Counted from the stretch's first letter, positions 1 through 8,981 are shown. The stretch is DNA of 28,891 bases from Streptomyces albus subsp. albus (GCF_000719865.1 NZ_JOID01000042.1:1-28891), one strand, 5' to 3'. Notes: generated from the letters alone by a model not told the origin. Numbers and translations: made by a program.

Positions 1-2
1 GC

Positions 3-2969
3 CCCCCCCGCCCCGCCCACACCGCCCGCCCCGGCCGTACCCTCGCCGTCACGGACCTCTCCCTCGTGGTCCTCGTCGGTGCCACGGGCTCCGGCAAGTC
101 CACCTTCGCCGCACGCCACTTCAGGCCCACCGAGGTCATCTCCTCCGACTTCTGCCGGGGCCTGGTCAGCGACGACGAGAACGACCAGACCGCCAGCCGC
201 GACGCCTTCGACGTGCTGCACTACATCGCGGGCAAGCGGCTCGCCGCCGGCCGGCTGACGGTCGTCGACGCGACCAGCGTGCAGTCCGAGAGCCGCCGGC
301 AGCTGATCGCGCTGGCGCGGGAGCACGACGTGCTGCCGATCGCCATCGTCTTGGACGTCCCCGAGCGCGTCTGCGCGGAGCGCAACGCCGCCCGCCCCGA
401 CCGGGCCGGCATGCCCCGCCACGTAATACAGCGTCATCAGCGCGAACTGCGCCGCTCGCTGCGGCAGCTGGAACGCGAGGGCTTCCGCAAGGTGCACATC
501 CTGCGCGGCCCGGAGGAGATCGACGCGGCCGAGGTCGTCCGCGAGCGCCGCTACAACGATCTGCGGCACCTCACCGGCCCGTTCGACATCATCGGCGACA
601 TCCACGGCTGCCGCTCCGAGCTGGAGACCCTGCTCGGCCGGCTCGGCTACGCGCTGCGGTACGACGAGGCGGGCCGCCCCGCCGGCGCGGCGCACCCCGG
701 GGGCCGCACCGCCGTGTTCGTCGGCGACCTCGTCGACCGCGGACCGGACAGTCCGGGTGTGCTCCGTCTCGTGATGAACATGGTGGAGGCCGGCACGGCG
801 CTCTGCGTGCCCGGCAACCACGAGAACAAGCTGGGCCGGTACCTCAAGGGCCGCACTGTGCGGATGTCGCACGGACTCGCCGAGACCGTCGCCCAGCTGG
901 AGAAGGAGGACGAGGCTTTCCGCGCCCGGGCGGGGGAGTTCATCGGCGGGCTCGTCAGCCACTACGTCCTCGACGGGGGCGGGCTGGTCGTCTGCCACGC
1001 GGGCCTGCCCGAGAAGTACCACGGCCGCACCTCCGGCCGCGTCCGCTCGCACGCCCTCTACGGCGAAACCACGGGCGAGACCGACGAGTTCGGGCTGCCC
1101 GTCCGCTACCCGTGGGCGGAGGACTACCGGGGCCGCGCCGCCGTCGTCTACGGCCACACTCCCGTGCCGCGCGCCTCCTGGCTCAACAACACCATCTGCC
1201 TCGACACCGGCTGTGTGTTCGGCGGGCGGATGACGGCGCTGCGCTGGCCCGAGCGCGAGCTGGTCGACGTACCGGCCGAGCGGGTCTGGTACGAGCCGGT
1301 GAAGCCGCTGGACAGCGGAGCCCCGGGCGGGGCCGAGGGCCGGCCGCTCGACCTCGGCGACGTCACCGGCCGCCGCGTGGTCGAGACCCGGCACCACGGC
1401 CGCGTCGCCGTCCGCGAGGAGAACGCGGCGGCCGCGCTGGAGGTGATGAGCCGCTTCGCGCTGGCGCCGGAGCTGGTGCCGTATCTGCCGCCGACCATGG
1501 CGCCCTGCGCGACCTCCGCCGAGGAGGGGTATCTGGAACACCCGGCCGAGGCCTTCGCGGGCTACCGAGCGGACGGCGTGCGCGAGGTGATGTGCCAGGA
1601 GAAGCACATGGGTTCGCGCGCGGTGGCGCTCGTCTGCCGTGACGGGCGGACGGCGGCGGAGCGTTTCGGGGTGCCGGACGGCGGCGTGCCCGGCGCGCTC
1701 TACACCCGCACCGGCAGGCCCTTCCTCGACGACCCGGAGCTGACCCGACGCGTCCTGGCGCGGCTTGCGGACTGCGCGGAGGCCGCCGGGCTGTGGGCGG
1801 AGCTGGACACGCCCTGGCTGCTGCTGGACACCGAGCTGATGCCGTGGTCGCTGAAGGCGGCCGGCCTGCTGCGGCACCAGTACGCGGCGGTGGGCGCGGC
1901 CTCGCGCGCCGTCCTCCCCGGGGTGCTGGACGCCCTGGAAACGGCGGCGGCGCGGGGCGTCGAGACGTCCGGTCTGCTGGAACGGCAGCGGGGGCGGCCG
2001 GCGGACGCGGAGGCGTTCACCGAGGCCTACCGCCGCTACTGCTGGCCGGTCGGAGACCCGGCCCGGCCCTGGCCGGGAGCGAGGGCCGAGGGCGGGGCGT
2101 CCGGCGAGGCCGCTGGGGCGGCTGGGGCCGCCGGGGACGCCGGGGCGGGCGGTTCGGGTGTGCCCGGGGAGGCCGAGCCCGGCGGCTGCCGCGGCGAGGG
2201 CGGCCCGGAGACGGACGGCCTGGACGGCATCCGGCTGGCGCCGTTCCAGCTACTGGCCGCCGAGGGACGCAACCTCGCCGTCGAACCGCACGACGTCCAA
2301 CTGGTGTGGATCGACCGGCTGATCGCGGCGGAGGCGGCGATGGCTGAGCGGACGGAAGCGGGGCACACGGAGCACGGGCCGGAGAAGGCGGGGCGGACGG
2401 CGGGCAGCGGCCCGGCGGCCGCGGCCGCGCACCCGGCCGCGGATACCGCCCCGCACCCGGCCGCGGGAGCCGCCGAGGACGCCGCCAAGGCGCCGCCTTC
2501 CGGCGCGCCGGGCGGCGGCGAGCCGGCCTCGCGGCCCCGCCCACCGCGCGTCAACCGGCTGCTGCACCCCACGCGCCGGCTGCTGGTGGACACCGCCGAC
2601 GAGGCGTCGGTCGCCGCCGGAGTCCGGTGGTGGCTGGAGCTCACCGGGGCGGGCGGCGAGGGCATGGTCGTCAAACCGCTGCGGCCACTGGCGCGGGACG
2701 GCCGGGGCCGTCTCGTCCAGCCGGGGGTCAAGGTGCGCGGCCGGGAGTATTTGCGCATCGTCTACGGCCCGGAGTACGCGCGGCCGGGGAACCTGGAGCG
2801 GCTGCGCGCCCGGCACCTCGGCCACAAGCGGTCCCTGGCCCTGCGCGAGTACGCCCTCGGGCTGGAGGCGCTGGACCGGCTGGCCGGTGGTGAACCGCTG
2901 TGGCGGGTGCACGAGGCGGTGTTCGCGGTGCTCGCGCTGGAGTCGGAGCCGGTCGACCCGAGGCTCTGA
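3..2969 (+). CDS. pnkp: Polynucleotide kinase-phosphatase-ligase (bacterial Pnkp), 5' end outside window
   Basis: Three-domain RNA end-healing and sealing enzyme that heals 5'-OH and 2',3'-cyclic phosphate ends of broken RNA, the partner of Hen1 methyltransferase in the bacterial RNA-repair pathway. Numbering from the GTG at 66: P-loop GATGSGKST at 5-13 (kinase), metallophosphatase motifs GDIHG near 177, GDLVDRG near 220 and GNHEN near 250, then a nucleotidyltransferase-type ligase domain with motif I lysine in EKHMGSR near 513 and a late MVVKPL motif near 867. The frame is open to the window edge and encodes RTLAVTDLSLVV just before the P-loop, which resembles the family N-terminus, so the true start is probably upstream; GTG 66 would cut into the first beta strand. 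Two Gly/Ala/Pro-rich insertions (about 670-722 and 760-830) lengthen it beyond usual relatives. Hen1 would be expected upstream, but it is not visible. Confidence 0.93.
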   Translation, partial: PPRPAHTARPGRTLAVTDLSLVVLVGATGSGKSTFAARHFRPTEVISSDFCRGLVSDDENDQTASRDAFDVLHYIAGKRLAAGRLTVVDATSVQSESRRQLIALAREHDVLPIAIVLDVPERVCAERNAARPDRAGMPRHVIQRHQRELRRSLRQLEREGFRKVHILRGPEEIDAAEVVRERRYNDLRHLTGPFDIIGDIHGCRSELETLLGRLGYALRYDEAGRPAGAAHPGGRTAVFVGDLVDRGPDSPGVLRLVMNMVEAGTALCVPGNHENKLGRYLKGRTVRMSHGLAETVAQLEKEDEAFRARAGEFIGGLVSHYVLDGGGLVVCHAGLPEKYHGRTSGRVRSHALYGETTGETDEFGLPVRYPWAEDYRGRAAVVYGHTPVPRASWLNNTICLDTGCVFGGRMTALRWPERELVDVPAERVWYEPVKPLDSGAPGGAEGRPLDLGDVTGRRVVETRHHGRVAVREENAAAALEVMSRFALAPELVPYLPPTMAPCATSAEEGYLEHPAEAFAGYRADGVREVMCQEKHMGSRAVALVCRDGRTAAERFGVPDGGVPGALYTRTGRPFLDDPELTRRVLARLADCAEAAGLWAELDTPWLLLDTELMPWSLKAAGLLRHQYAAVGAASRAVLPGVLDALETAAARGVETSGLLERQRGRPADAEAFTEAYRRYCWPVGDPARPWPGARAEGGASGEAAGAAGAAGDAGAGGSGVPGEAEPGGCRGEGGPETDGLDGIRLAPFQLLAAEGRNLAVEPHDVQLVWIDRLIAAEAAMAERTEAGHTEHGPEKAGRTAGSGPAAAAAHPAADTAPHPAAGAAEDAAKAPPSGAPGGGEPASRPRPPRVNRLLHPTRRLLVDTADEASVAAGVRWWLELTGAGGEGMVVKPLRPLARDGRGRLVQPGVKVRGREYLRIVYGPEYARPGNLERLRARHLGHKRSLALREYALGLEALDRLAGGEPLWRVHEAVFAVLALESEPVDPRL

Positions 2970-3161
2970 CCGCTCCGGGCCGGGTGCGGCCGGAGCGGCT
3001 TCCGGCGCCCCGGCCCCGCCCCGGTCCCGCCTCGGCCCCGCCCCGGCCCCGCCCCGCGCCCGCCCCGCGCCCCGTCCCGGCTCGCACTGTCGTGCGACAC
3101 TCCGTGGCGCGGGAGGGGCGTGATACGGGCGCGGGAGCCCCGCCTCGGCCAGGATGGAGGC

Positions 3162-4400
3162 ATGGCGTTCCATGTGGATTCCGAGGCCGGGCGGCTCCGC
3201 CGCGTCATCCTGCACCGCCCCGGCAGGGAGCTGAAACGGCTCACTCCCGGCAACAAGGACAGCCTCCTCTTCGACGAACTGCTCTGGGTGAGCCGCGCCC
3301 AGGAGGAGCACGACGGGTTCGCGGAGGTGCTGCGCGGGCGTGGCGTGGAGGTCCACCTGTTCGAGGAGTTGCTGGGCGAGAGCCTGGACCTCCCGCGGGC
3401 CCGGGAGATGGTGCTCGACCGCACCTTCGACGAACGGGAGTACGGGCCGCTGGCCACCGGCCATCTGCGCGCGCTGTTCGAGGAGTTGCCCGGTCCCGAG
3501 CTGGCCCGGGCGCTGATCGGCGGGGTGACCAAACGGGAGTTCCTGGAGCGGCATGCCGAGCCCGCCTCGGTGCGCTTCCATGTGATGGACCCCGACGATT
3601 TCCTCATCGCGCCGCTCCCCAACCACCTCTTCACCCGGGACGCCTCGGCGTGGATCTACGACGGTGTGGCGATCAACGCGATGCGCTGGCCGGCCCGGCA
3701 GCGCGAGACCGTGCACTTCGCCGCCGTCTACCGGCACCATCCGCTCTTCCGCGGCGACCGGGCGGGCGGCTTCCGCGTCTGGTCCGAGGGCGAGGGCGAC
3801 CACCCGTCCACCATCGAGGGCGGTGACGTTCTCGTCCTCGGCAACGGCGCGGTCCTGGTCGGGATGAGCGAGCGGACCACGCCGCAGGCCGTGGAGATGC
3901 TGGCGCGCGGCCTGTTCGCGGCCGGCTCGGCCCGCACGATCGTGGCCCTCGACATGCCGAAGGGCCGGGCGTTCATGCACCTGGACACGGTCATGACGAT
4001 GATCGACGGCGACACCTTCACCCAGTACGCGGGCCTGGGCATGCTCCGCTCGTACACCATCGAACCGGGCGCGGAGGTGCAGGATCTCAAGGTCACCGAC
4101 CATCCGCCGGAGCACATGCACCGGGCCGTCGCGGCGGCGCTCGGGCTGGACCGCATCCGCGTCCTCACCGCGGTCCAGGACGTGCACGCGGCCGAGCGCG
4201 AGCAGTGGGACGACGCCTGCAACGTGCTCGCCGTGGAGCCGGGGGTCGTGGTCGCCTACGAGCGGAACTCCACCACCAACGCGTATCTGCGCGACCAGGG
4301 GGTGGAGGTCATCGAGATCCCCGGCAGCGAACTGGGCCGGGGGAGGGGCGGGCCGCGCTGCATGAGCTGCCCGGTCGAACGGGACCCGGTGCGGCGGTGA
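3162..4400 (+). CDS. arcA: Arginine deiminase
   Basis: Hydrolyses arginine to citrulline and ammonia, first step of the arginine deiminase pathway, cytoplasmic. The 412-residue product has the expected family length. Visible active-site elements are FTRD at 157-160, EGGD at 219-222, the HLDTV histidine at 273 and the nucleophilic cysteine at 400 in [11 protein letters not shown] 3162 is chosen because [20 protein letters not shown] is the familiar N-terminus; an in-frame GTG at 3120 with a purine-rich stretch before it would add 14 residues and cannot be fully excluded. A short dyad TGTCG-TG-CGACA lies at 3088-3099 upstream and may be regulatory. It sits directly upstream of ornithine carbamoyltransferase, as in arc loci, but no carbamate kinase or antiporter gene is present in the window. 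Confidence 0.95.
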   Translation: MAFHVDSEAGRLRRVILHRPGRELKRLTPGNKDSLLFDELLWVSRAQEEHDGFAEVLRGRGVEVHLFEELLGESLDLPRAREMVLDRTFDEREYGPLATGHLRALFEELPGPELARALIGGVTKREFLERHAEPASVRFHVMDPDDFLIAPLPNHLFTRDASAWIYDGVAINAMRWPARQRETVHFAAVYRHHPLFRGDRAGGFRVWSEGEGDHPSTIEGGDVLVLGNGAVLVGMSERTTPQAVEMLARGLFAAGSARTIVALDMPKGRAFMHLDTVMTMIDGDTFTQYAGLGMLRSYTIEPGAEVQDLKVTDHPPEHMHRAVAAALGLDRIRVLTAVQDVHAAEREQWDDACNVLAVEPGVVVAYERNSTTNAYLRDQGVEVIEIPGSELGRGRGGPRCMSCPVERDPVRR

Positions 4401-4403
4401 CGG

Positions 4404-4446
4404 CGGCGGAGCGCCGCTGACTGCCCCGCCTGCCGCCGCTCCGCCG
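4404..4446 (+). terminator. Possible hairpin after arcA
   Basis: Nine-base arms CGGCGGAGC (4404-4412) and GCTCCGCCG (4438-4446) just after the arcA stop could form a GC-rich stem with a 25-base loop. There is no T tract, which is common for Streptomyces terminators, but the long loop makes this weak. Confidence 0.35.
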
Positions 4447-4510
4447 ACCGGGCCACTGCCCCGCTGGCCACCCTGCTGACCGCGCCGCTGCCCCGCCGTC
4501 CGGCCCGCCT

Positions 4511-4542
<32 letters not shown>

Positions 4543-4578
4543 GGGGCGAAGGGTGCCCGGGTGGGATCACCCTGGTCG

Positions 4579-4606
4579 CGTATAGCGATGCGGGGTATCG
4601 TATAGT
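4579..4606 (+). promoter_or_regulatory. A/T-rich promoter/operator-like element upstream of arcB
   Basis: In otherwise very GC-rich DNA this stretch holds two copies of CGTATAG (starting 4579 and 4599) exactly 20 bases apart, overlapping an imperfect dyad with inner arms CGAT (4586-4589) and ATCG (4597-4600). TATAGT at 4601-4606 could be a -10 element, which would give a leader of about 55 bases before arcB. A regulator site is inferred; no known consensus was matched. Confidence 0.5.
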
Positions 4607-4666
4607 CTTCCATCGCGCCGGACGGCGCCCGCCACCCACCATCGTCAGTGACCGAGGAGCTCTCCC

Positions 4667-5674
4667 ATGGCGACAGACCTCACGGGCCGCCACTTCCTCA
4701 AGGAGCTGGACTTCAGCGCCGAGGAGTTCCGCCATCTCCTGGCGCTGGCAGCGGAGTTGAAGGCCGCCAAGCGGGCCGGCACCGAGACCCGGTCCCTCCG
4801 GGGCCGCAACATCGCGCTGATCTTCGAGAAGACCTCGACCCGCACCCGCTGCGCCTTCGAGGTCGCCGCCGCCGACCAGGGCGCGTCGACGACCTACCTG
4901 GACCCCTCCGGCTCGCAGATCGGGCACAAGGAGTCGGTCAAGGACACCGCCCGGGTGCTCGGCCGGATGTTCGACGGCATCGAGTACCGGGGCCACGGCC
5001 AGGAGACGGTCGAGGAGCTCGCCGCGCACGCCGGGGTCCCCGTCTTCAACGGCCTGACGGACGAGTGGCACCCCACCCAGATGCTCGCCGACACCCTCAC
5101 CATGACCGAGCACAGCGCCAAGCCGCTGCACGAGATCGCCTACGCCTACCTCGGCGACGCCCGCTGCAACATGGGCAACTCCTACCTCGTCACGGGCGCG
5201 CTGCTCGGCATGGACGTGCGGATCGTCGCGCCCCGGTCCCTCTGGCCGTCGGCGGAGGTCGTGGCGGAGGCGGAGCGGCTCGCGGCGGGCAGCGGCGCAC
5301 GGATCACGCTCACCGAGGAGATCGCCGAGGGCGTGCGCGGCGCGGACTTCGTGGCCACCGACGTCTGGGTGTCCATGGGGGAGCCCAAGGAGGTCTGGGA
5401 CGAGCGGATCGCGCTGCTGAGCCCGTACGCCGTGACGGCGGAGGTCCTGGACGCCACCGGCAACCCGGACGTCAAGTTCCTGCACTGCCTGCCCGCCTAC
5501 CACGACCTGGGCACCGAGGTCGCCCGCGAGATCCACGAGCAGTACGGGCTGACCTCACTCGAAGTCACCGACGAGGTCTTCGAGTCCGGCCGTTCCGTCG
5601 TCTTCGACGAGGCCGAGAACCGCATGCACACCATCAAGGCCGTGCTGGTCGCCACCCTGGCGGGCCTGAAGTAG
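4667..5674 (+). CDS. arcB: Ornithine carbamoyltransferase (catabolic type)
   Basis: Interconverts citrulline plus phosphate and ornithine plus carbamoyl phosphate, the second step of the arginine deiminase route. The 335-residue product carries the carbamoyl phosphate loop STRTR at 57-61 and the ornithine/phosphate motif HCLP at 273-276. The start is supported by GAGGAG at 4654-4659, seven bases before ATG. A catabolic role is inferred from position downstream of arcA. An anabolic ArgF role is possible because the two subtypes share all these motifs; the 266-base gap and the promoter-like element between the genes suggest it can also be transcribed on its own. Confidence 0.93.
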   Translation: MATDLTGRHFLKELDFSAEEFRHLLALAAELKAAKRAGTETRSLRGRNIALIFEKTSTRTRCAFEVAAADQGASTTYLDPSGSQIGHKESVKDTARVLGRMFDGIEYRGHGQETVEELAAHAGVPVFNGLTDEWHPTQMLADTLTMTEHSAKPLHEIAYAYLGDARCNMGNSYLVTGALLGMDVRIVAPRSLWPSAEVVAEAERLAAGSGARITLTEEIAEGVRGADFVATDVWVSMGEPKEVWDERIALLSPYAVTAEVLDATGNPDVKFLHCLPAYHDLGTEVAREIHEQYGLTSLEVTDEVFESGRSVVFDEAENRMHTIKAVLVATLAGLK

Positions 5675-5686
5675 CCGGCCCGCGTC

Positions 5687-5742
5687 GCCGGGAGGCCGCG
5701 CCCGGCAGGCGTGCGGACCTCCCGCGCGACCCACCTGCCGGG
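5687..5742. terminator. Hairpin region between convergent genes
   Basis: Between arcB and the convergent CoA transferase gene, arms CCCGGCAGG (5701-5709) and CCTGCCGGG (5734-5742) can pair, and GCCGGG/CCCGGC (5687-5692/5701-5706) offers an alternative shorter stem. The location fits a bidirectional terminator. Confidence 0.45.
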
Positions 5743-5793
5743 GGCCGCCGGCCTGTCCGCGAGCTACGGGCGCGGGCCGCGTGCCGCCGCGCC

Positions 5794-7236
5794 TCAGCTC
5801 TCCCAGACCGGCCGGTCCGTGCCCCAAAGCCCCGGCGGACGGCTCCAGTTGGCGGGCGCGCCCGCGTACCGGACGGGCGGGAGGGCGTGGCGGAGCGTGC
5901 CGCAGGGTGAGGCGGTCTCCGTCAGCCACGGCTCCGGCGCGTACGGTTCGCCCTCCAGCGGGGCCGGGCGGATGCCGTGGAGCAGCCAGGATGCGGTGCC
6001 GGCGAGGGAGAACCGCAGGTGGCGGCCGTGCCCCGTCGTACGGCGGTCGGTGAGCGCGCGCAGGATCCCGGCCGCGAGCAGATACCCGGTGCCGTGGTCC
6101 AGGGCCTGCGCGGGCAGCACACCGGGCCGGCCGTCGTCACCGGCGGCCTCGGCCGCGGCGATGCCGCACGCCGCCTGGACGAGGCTGTCGAAACCGCGCC
6201 GTCCGGCCCACGGTCCGGACCATCCCCACGCGGACAACTGGGCGAGGACGAGGCCGGGGTGGCGTGCGAGCAGGGCCTCCGGCGACAGCCCGTGCCGGTC
6301 GAGCGCCCCGGGGCGGTAGCCGGTGACGAGGACGTCGGCCGAGGCGAGCAGGCTCTCGAAGGTGTCCCGCGCTCCCGGGGCGGAGAGGTCCAGCAGGGCC
6401 GAGCGCTTGCCCATGCCGGTGTCGGCGTGGGCGTCCGCGAACTCCGGGACACCGGGCGGGTCGACGCGCAGGACGTCGGCTCCCAGCAGGGCGAGGGTGC
6501 GGGTGGCCACGGGGCCGGCGATGACCCGCGTCAGGTCCAGGACCCGGACGCCGGCGGCCGGCAGCGGGGCCGGCGGCAGCTCCCGCGCCGGGCCCTCACC
6601 GGCCGTCCGCGGCCCGGCCGTCCGCGTTTCGGTGCTCCCCGGCCCGGCGATCCGCGTGCCGGTGATCCGCGGCCCGGCGCTCCGCGTCTCGGCGAGCGGG
6701 TGGGCGGCCGGCGCCGGCCCGTCGGCGGCGGCCACGGCGAGGCCGCCCGCCGCGTAGACGGTCTCCTGCACCTCGCGGGCCGGGCGCGAGGCCAGTTCCG
6801 CCGCCAGCGCCGCAGCCGCCGCCCGGTCGTCACCGGTGTCGCCGATGCCCAGGGCGCCCAGCAGCCGGGCCCGGTGGTGCGGGTAGTTGGCGTGCGTGCG
6901 CACCCAGCCGTCGGCCGCCCGCCAGAAGCCGGACAGCGGCGCGAAGGTGACCGGTGCCCGGCCGTCGATCCGCAGATGCCGCTCGCTGACGAAGGCCGTG
7001 GCCACCGCCCCCTCGTGCACCCGCACCTCGGGCAGCGGGGAGTCGTTGCGCGCCGCCAGCAGTTCGGCGGCGGCCAGCGAGCACACGCCCACGGTCGCCC
7101 GTGCCAGTTCCCGCACCGGCAGCCGGGCCGGCAGCACACCGTCCGCCCCGATGAAGGAGACCCGTCCGGCCAGGTCCTCCGGGCCGCCGAGTGCGGCCCA
7201 CGCGTCCGCGGTCGCCGCGTCGATCGCGCTGGTCAT
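5794..7236 (-). CDS. CaiB/BaiF (family III) CoA transferase with N-terminal half-domain
   Basis: Predicted to move CoA between carboxylic acids; the substrate cannot be read from sequence. In the 480-residue product the family III core begins near residue 225 (VRVLDLTRVIAGPVATR, GADVLRVD) and the catalytic aspartate is Asp380 in QALDHGTGYLLAAG. The first ~190 residues resemble the small, C-terminal part of such enzymes (GFWRAADGWVRTHANYPHHR), as if a half-copy were joined in front. The two parts are separated by a degenerate linker repeating short T-R-x-x-GP units (DNA about 6600-6700). The start is ATG 7236, whose ribosome site is weak; the reading frame stays open upstream, but that sequence looks non-coding. 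Terpene or fatty-acid catabolism are guesses only. Confidence 0.85.
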   Translation of the reverse strand: MTSAIDAATADAWAALGGPEDLAGRVSFIGADGVLPARLPVRELARATVGVCSLAAAELLAARNDSPLPEVRVHEGAVATAFVSERHLRIDGRAPVTFAPLSGFWRAADGWVRTHANYPHHRARLLGALGIGDTGDDRAAAAALAAELASRPAREVQETVYAAGGLAVAAADGPAPAAHPLAETRSAGPRITGTRIAGPGSTETRTAGPRTAGEGPARELPPAPLPAAGVRVLDLTRVIAGPVATRTLALLGADVLRVDPPGVPEFADAHADTGMGKRSALLDLSAPGARDTFESLLASADVLVTGYRPGALDRHGLSPEALLARHPGLVLAQLSAWGWSGPWAGRRGFDSLVQAACGIAAAEAAGDDGRPGVLPAQALDHGTGYLLAAGILRALTDRRTTGHGRHLRFSLAGTASWLLHGIRPAPLEGEPYAPEPWLTETASPCGTLRHALPPVRYAGAPANWSRPPGLWGTDRPVWES

Positions 7237-7262
7237 CCCGTCATGGTGCCGCAGAATCCCGG

Positions 7263-7280
7263 TCCGGGAGGCCTCCCGGA
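7263..7280. promoter_or_regulatory. Perfect 18-base palindrome upstream of the CoA transferase gene
   Basis: TCCGGGAGG followed at once by CCTCCCGGA, 27-44 bases before the CoA transferase start. It could be an operator, or an RNA element that ties up a purine-rich ribosome site. Confidence 0.5.
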
Positions 7281-7301
7281 GACGGAGATCACGCCTGCTC
7301 C

Positions 7302-7352
7302 GCCCATCCCTTCCCCCTCCCTTCCCCCCTTCCCTCTCCCTGCCCCCTCCGC
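7302..7352 (-). other. Polypurine G-tract on the minus strand, G-quadruplex-capable
   Basis: Plus strand is almost pure C/T; the minus strand therefore has several runs of three to six G separated by A or GA. It lies 66-116 bases upstream of the minus-strand CoA transferase start and in the divergent gap to the membrane protein gene. G-quadruplex formation is inferred from the run spacing. Confidence 0.45.
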
Positions 7353-7482
7353 CGGTCACTTTCGGCCAACTCCCTTGCACACACGGTGTGAACGGAACAA
7401 CGGGGCAGACGAAACCGAACCGGCCGAAGAGGCCCGACAAGCCGAACAAGCCGCCTCCGAGAAGCGGAAAGGGTGCGCGGCC

Positions 7483-8088
7483 ATGCGGAAGACACGGAAA
7501 CTGACACAACGACTCGAACAGCACCTCGGCGCCCAGGCACTCCTCATCCTGCTCGTGGCCTGGCCCGCGCTCGTGCTCGCCGGCCGGGAGACCTGGGCCG
7601 GCTCCTTCGGGCGCGCGGTGATGTTCACCGCCGTGGGCACGGCCGTGCTCGCCCTCGACCGGCGCCGGGACAGCCGGGCGGCCGGGCTGAGCGAGGCCGA
7701 CACGGCGGACCTCGACCGGAAGCTCCGCCACGGCGAACTGCCCCGGCGCAGGCGGGAACGGGTGGCCATGTACCGGCTGCTGGTCCACCGCCGCCATCGG
7801 ATGCGCCACGCCTGGGTCGCCCTGCCCGCCCTGGCCCTGGGCATCGCGACGGCGCTCGCCGTCATGGTCAAGGGAGCTGTGGGGGCCGGGCTGTTCCTGC
7901 TCGCCGTCCTCCTGTGCGTCACCGCGGTCGGCGCCTGGGGCAGCCACCGCCGGCTCACCCGCCTCCGCCGCCTGGAGGAGTCCCTCGTGCGCGAGCGCGA
8001 GCGCGAACGCGCACGCGAGCGGGACCGCGCACGCGCACACGCACACGCACGGCAACGCGCCCGCGTCCGCATCTCGGCGGGCGCCTGA
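7483..8088 (+). CDS. Small four-helix membrane protein with charged C-terminal tail
   Basis: A 201-residue protein of unknown function. Two hydrophobic hairpins are visible: segments about 19-36 (LLILLVAWPALVLAG) and 44-62, then about 111-130 (VALPALALGIATALAVMV) and 135-155 (AGLFLLAVLLCVTAVGAW), with an Arg-rich cytoplasmic-type loop between them. The C-terminus is a run of alternating Arg/Glu then Ala/His/Arg dipeptides, encoded by nearly simple-sequence DNA (about 7988-8050). GGAAAGGG at 7466-7473 supports ATG 7483. It is divergent from the CoA transferase gene and ends 24 bases from the convergent barstar-domain gene. No family was recognised. Confidence 0.75.
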   Translation: MRKTRKLTQRLEQHLGAQALLILLVAWPALVLAGRETWAGSFGRAVMFTAVGTAVLALDRRRDSRAAGLSEADTADLDRKLRHGELPRRRRERVAMYRLLVHRRHRMRHAWVALPALALGIATALAVMVKGAVGAGLFLLAVLLCVTAVGAWGSHRRLTRLRRLEESLVRERERERARERDRARAHAHARQRARVRISAGA

Positions 8089-8112
8089 CGCCCACGGGTT
8101 CGCGGCCGCCGG

Positions 8113-8934
8113 TTACCCCAGGACGACGTCAACGCCCCGTTCTGCGAAGATCTCCAGAATCGCGTCGAGGAGGGTCTCCTCGCCATCGGCGGTCACCGTG
8201 GTCTTCTCCAGCCGTGCGCGGGCCTCCGCCGCGTGCTGCCACTCCAGGGTGAACGGAGGAGTGGCGCCCCAGCGGCCCCTCAGGCAGTCGTTCAGGGCGC
8301 CGAGATTCCAGCCGAAGTACCCGCAGGGGCCGTTCACGGCCTCGCCCATCGCGCAGGAGAAGCTGTCCGCGTCGACGACATAGCTGCCGTCCAGGGTGAA
8401 CACCTGTCCCGGGGGAGCGTCGGGCCTCCCACGCCGCCGGTGCTCCCGGGACAACAACGCGACCGACAGCCAGGCTTGCCGGTCCTCGGGGCCCAGCCCG
8501 TGCCACAGGCCGCTGCGGTCCAGGCGGCCCGTGCGCAGCAGCTCCCACACCTCGTCCGCTCCCGGCAACGCCATGTCGCACCACAGCGTCACCGTGAGGT
8601 CGACCAGGCCGGCTCCGCGAGTTGATGGCCGGACGTCGGCGACGGTGACGTCGTTGACGAAGTACGTCCCCATGGAGGCACCCTCGGTGTCCAGGACGCC
8701 GAGCCAGGCGTTCCCCGCCTCGGCGCGGCGACTGCCGATCCGGCCGGTGCTCTCCAGCAGGCCGCCCCGCGGATCGCACCCCGTGAAGAGCACGCGGCGC
8801 GCCCCCTCGTCCGCTCCCGGAAGGGGGGTGAACAGCCCTTCGGCGTCGTGCGCGAAGCCCCAGAAGCAGGCCTTGTCCTCGTCCGAGGTCAGAGCGTACT
8901 TCCGCTCTTCGCCGGCTCGGTCCGGTCCCCGCAT
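8113..8934 (-). CDS. Barstar-domain protein (predicted ribonuclease inhibitor)
   Basis: The 273-residue product ends in a barstar-like domain (about 178-273): it starts at VFTLDGSYVVDADSFSCAMG, continues with the characteristic GYFGWNLGALNDCLRG segment, and ends with a helix and the strand GVDVVLG. Barstar binds and inactivates barnase-type secreted RNases in the cytoplasm. The first ~175 residues (ACFWGFAHDAEGLF, WLGVLDTEGASMGTYFVNDVTV) form a separate domain not recognised here, so this is longer than the ~90-residue classical inhibitor. GGGGAGAGG shortly before ATG 8934 supports the start. It lies 143 bases downstream of the GH15 gene on the same strand. No RNase gene is visible nearby, so the target is unknown. 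Confidence 0.8.
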   Translation of the reverse strand: MRGPDRAGEERKYALTSDEDKACFWGFAHDAEGLFTPLPGADEGARRVLFTGCDPRGGLLESTGRIGSRRAEAGNAWLGVLDTEGASMGTYFVNDVTVADVRPSTRGAGLVDLTVTLWCDMALPGADEVWELLRTGRLDRSGLWHGLGPEDRQAWLSVALLSREHRRRGRPDAPPGQVFTLDGSYVVDADSFSCAMGEAVNGPCGYFGWNLGALNDCLRGRWGATPPFTLEWQHAAEARARLEKTTVTADGEETLLDAILEIFAERGVDVVLG

Positions 8935-8981
8935 CGCGTGCCCCTCTCCCCTGAACGGCACCGTACCCGCGGGCACGCGCC

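Noticed and set aside
3120..3161. Alternative GTG start for arcA
   Set aside because: The added 14 residues do not belong to the usual arginine deiminase N-terminus, although a ribosome site precedes this GTG.
7988..8050. Simple-sequence tract as an RNA or regulatory element
   Set aside because: It is in frame and encodes the charged tail of the membrane protein, which explains it.
7237..8055. Upstream extension of the CoA transferase frame
   Set aside because: The extra 273 codons run antisense to the membrane protein gene and through the polypurine tract, and lack any conserved segment.
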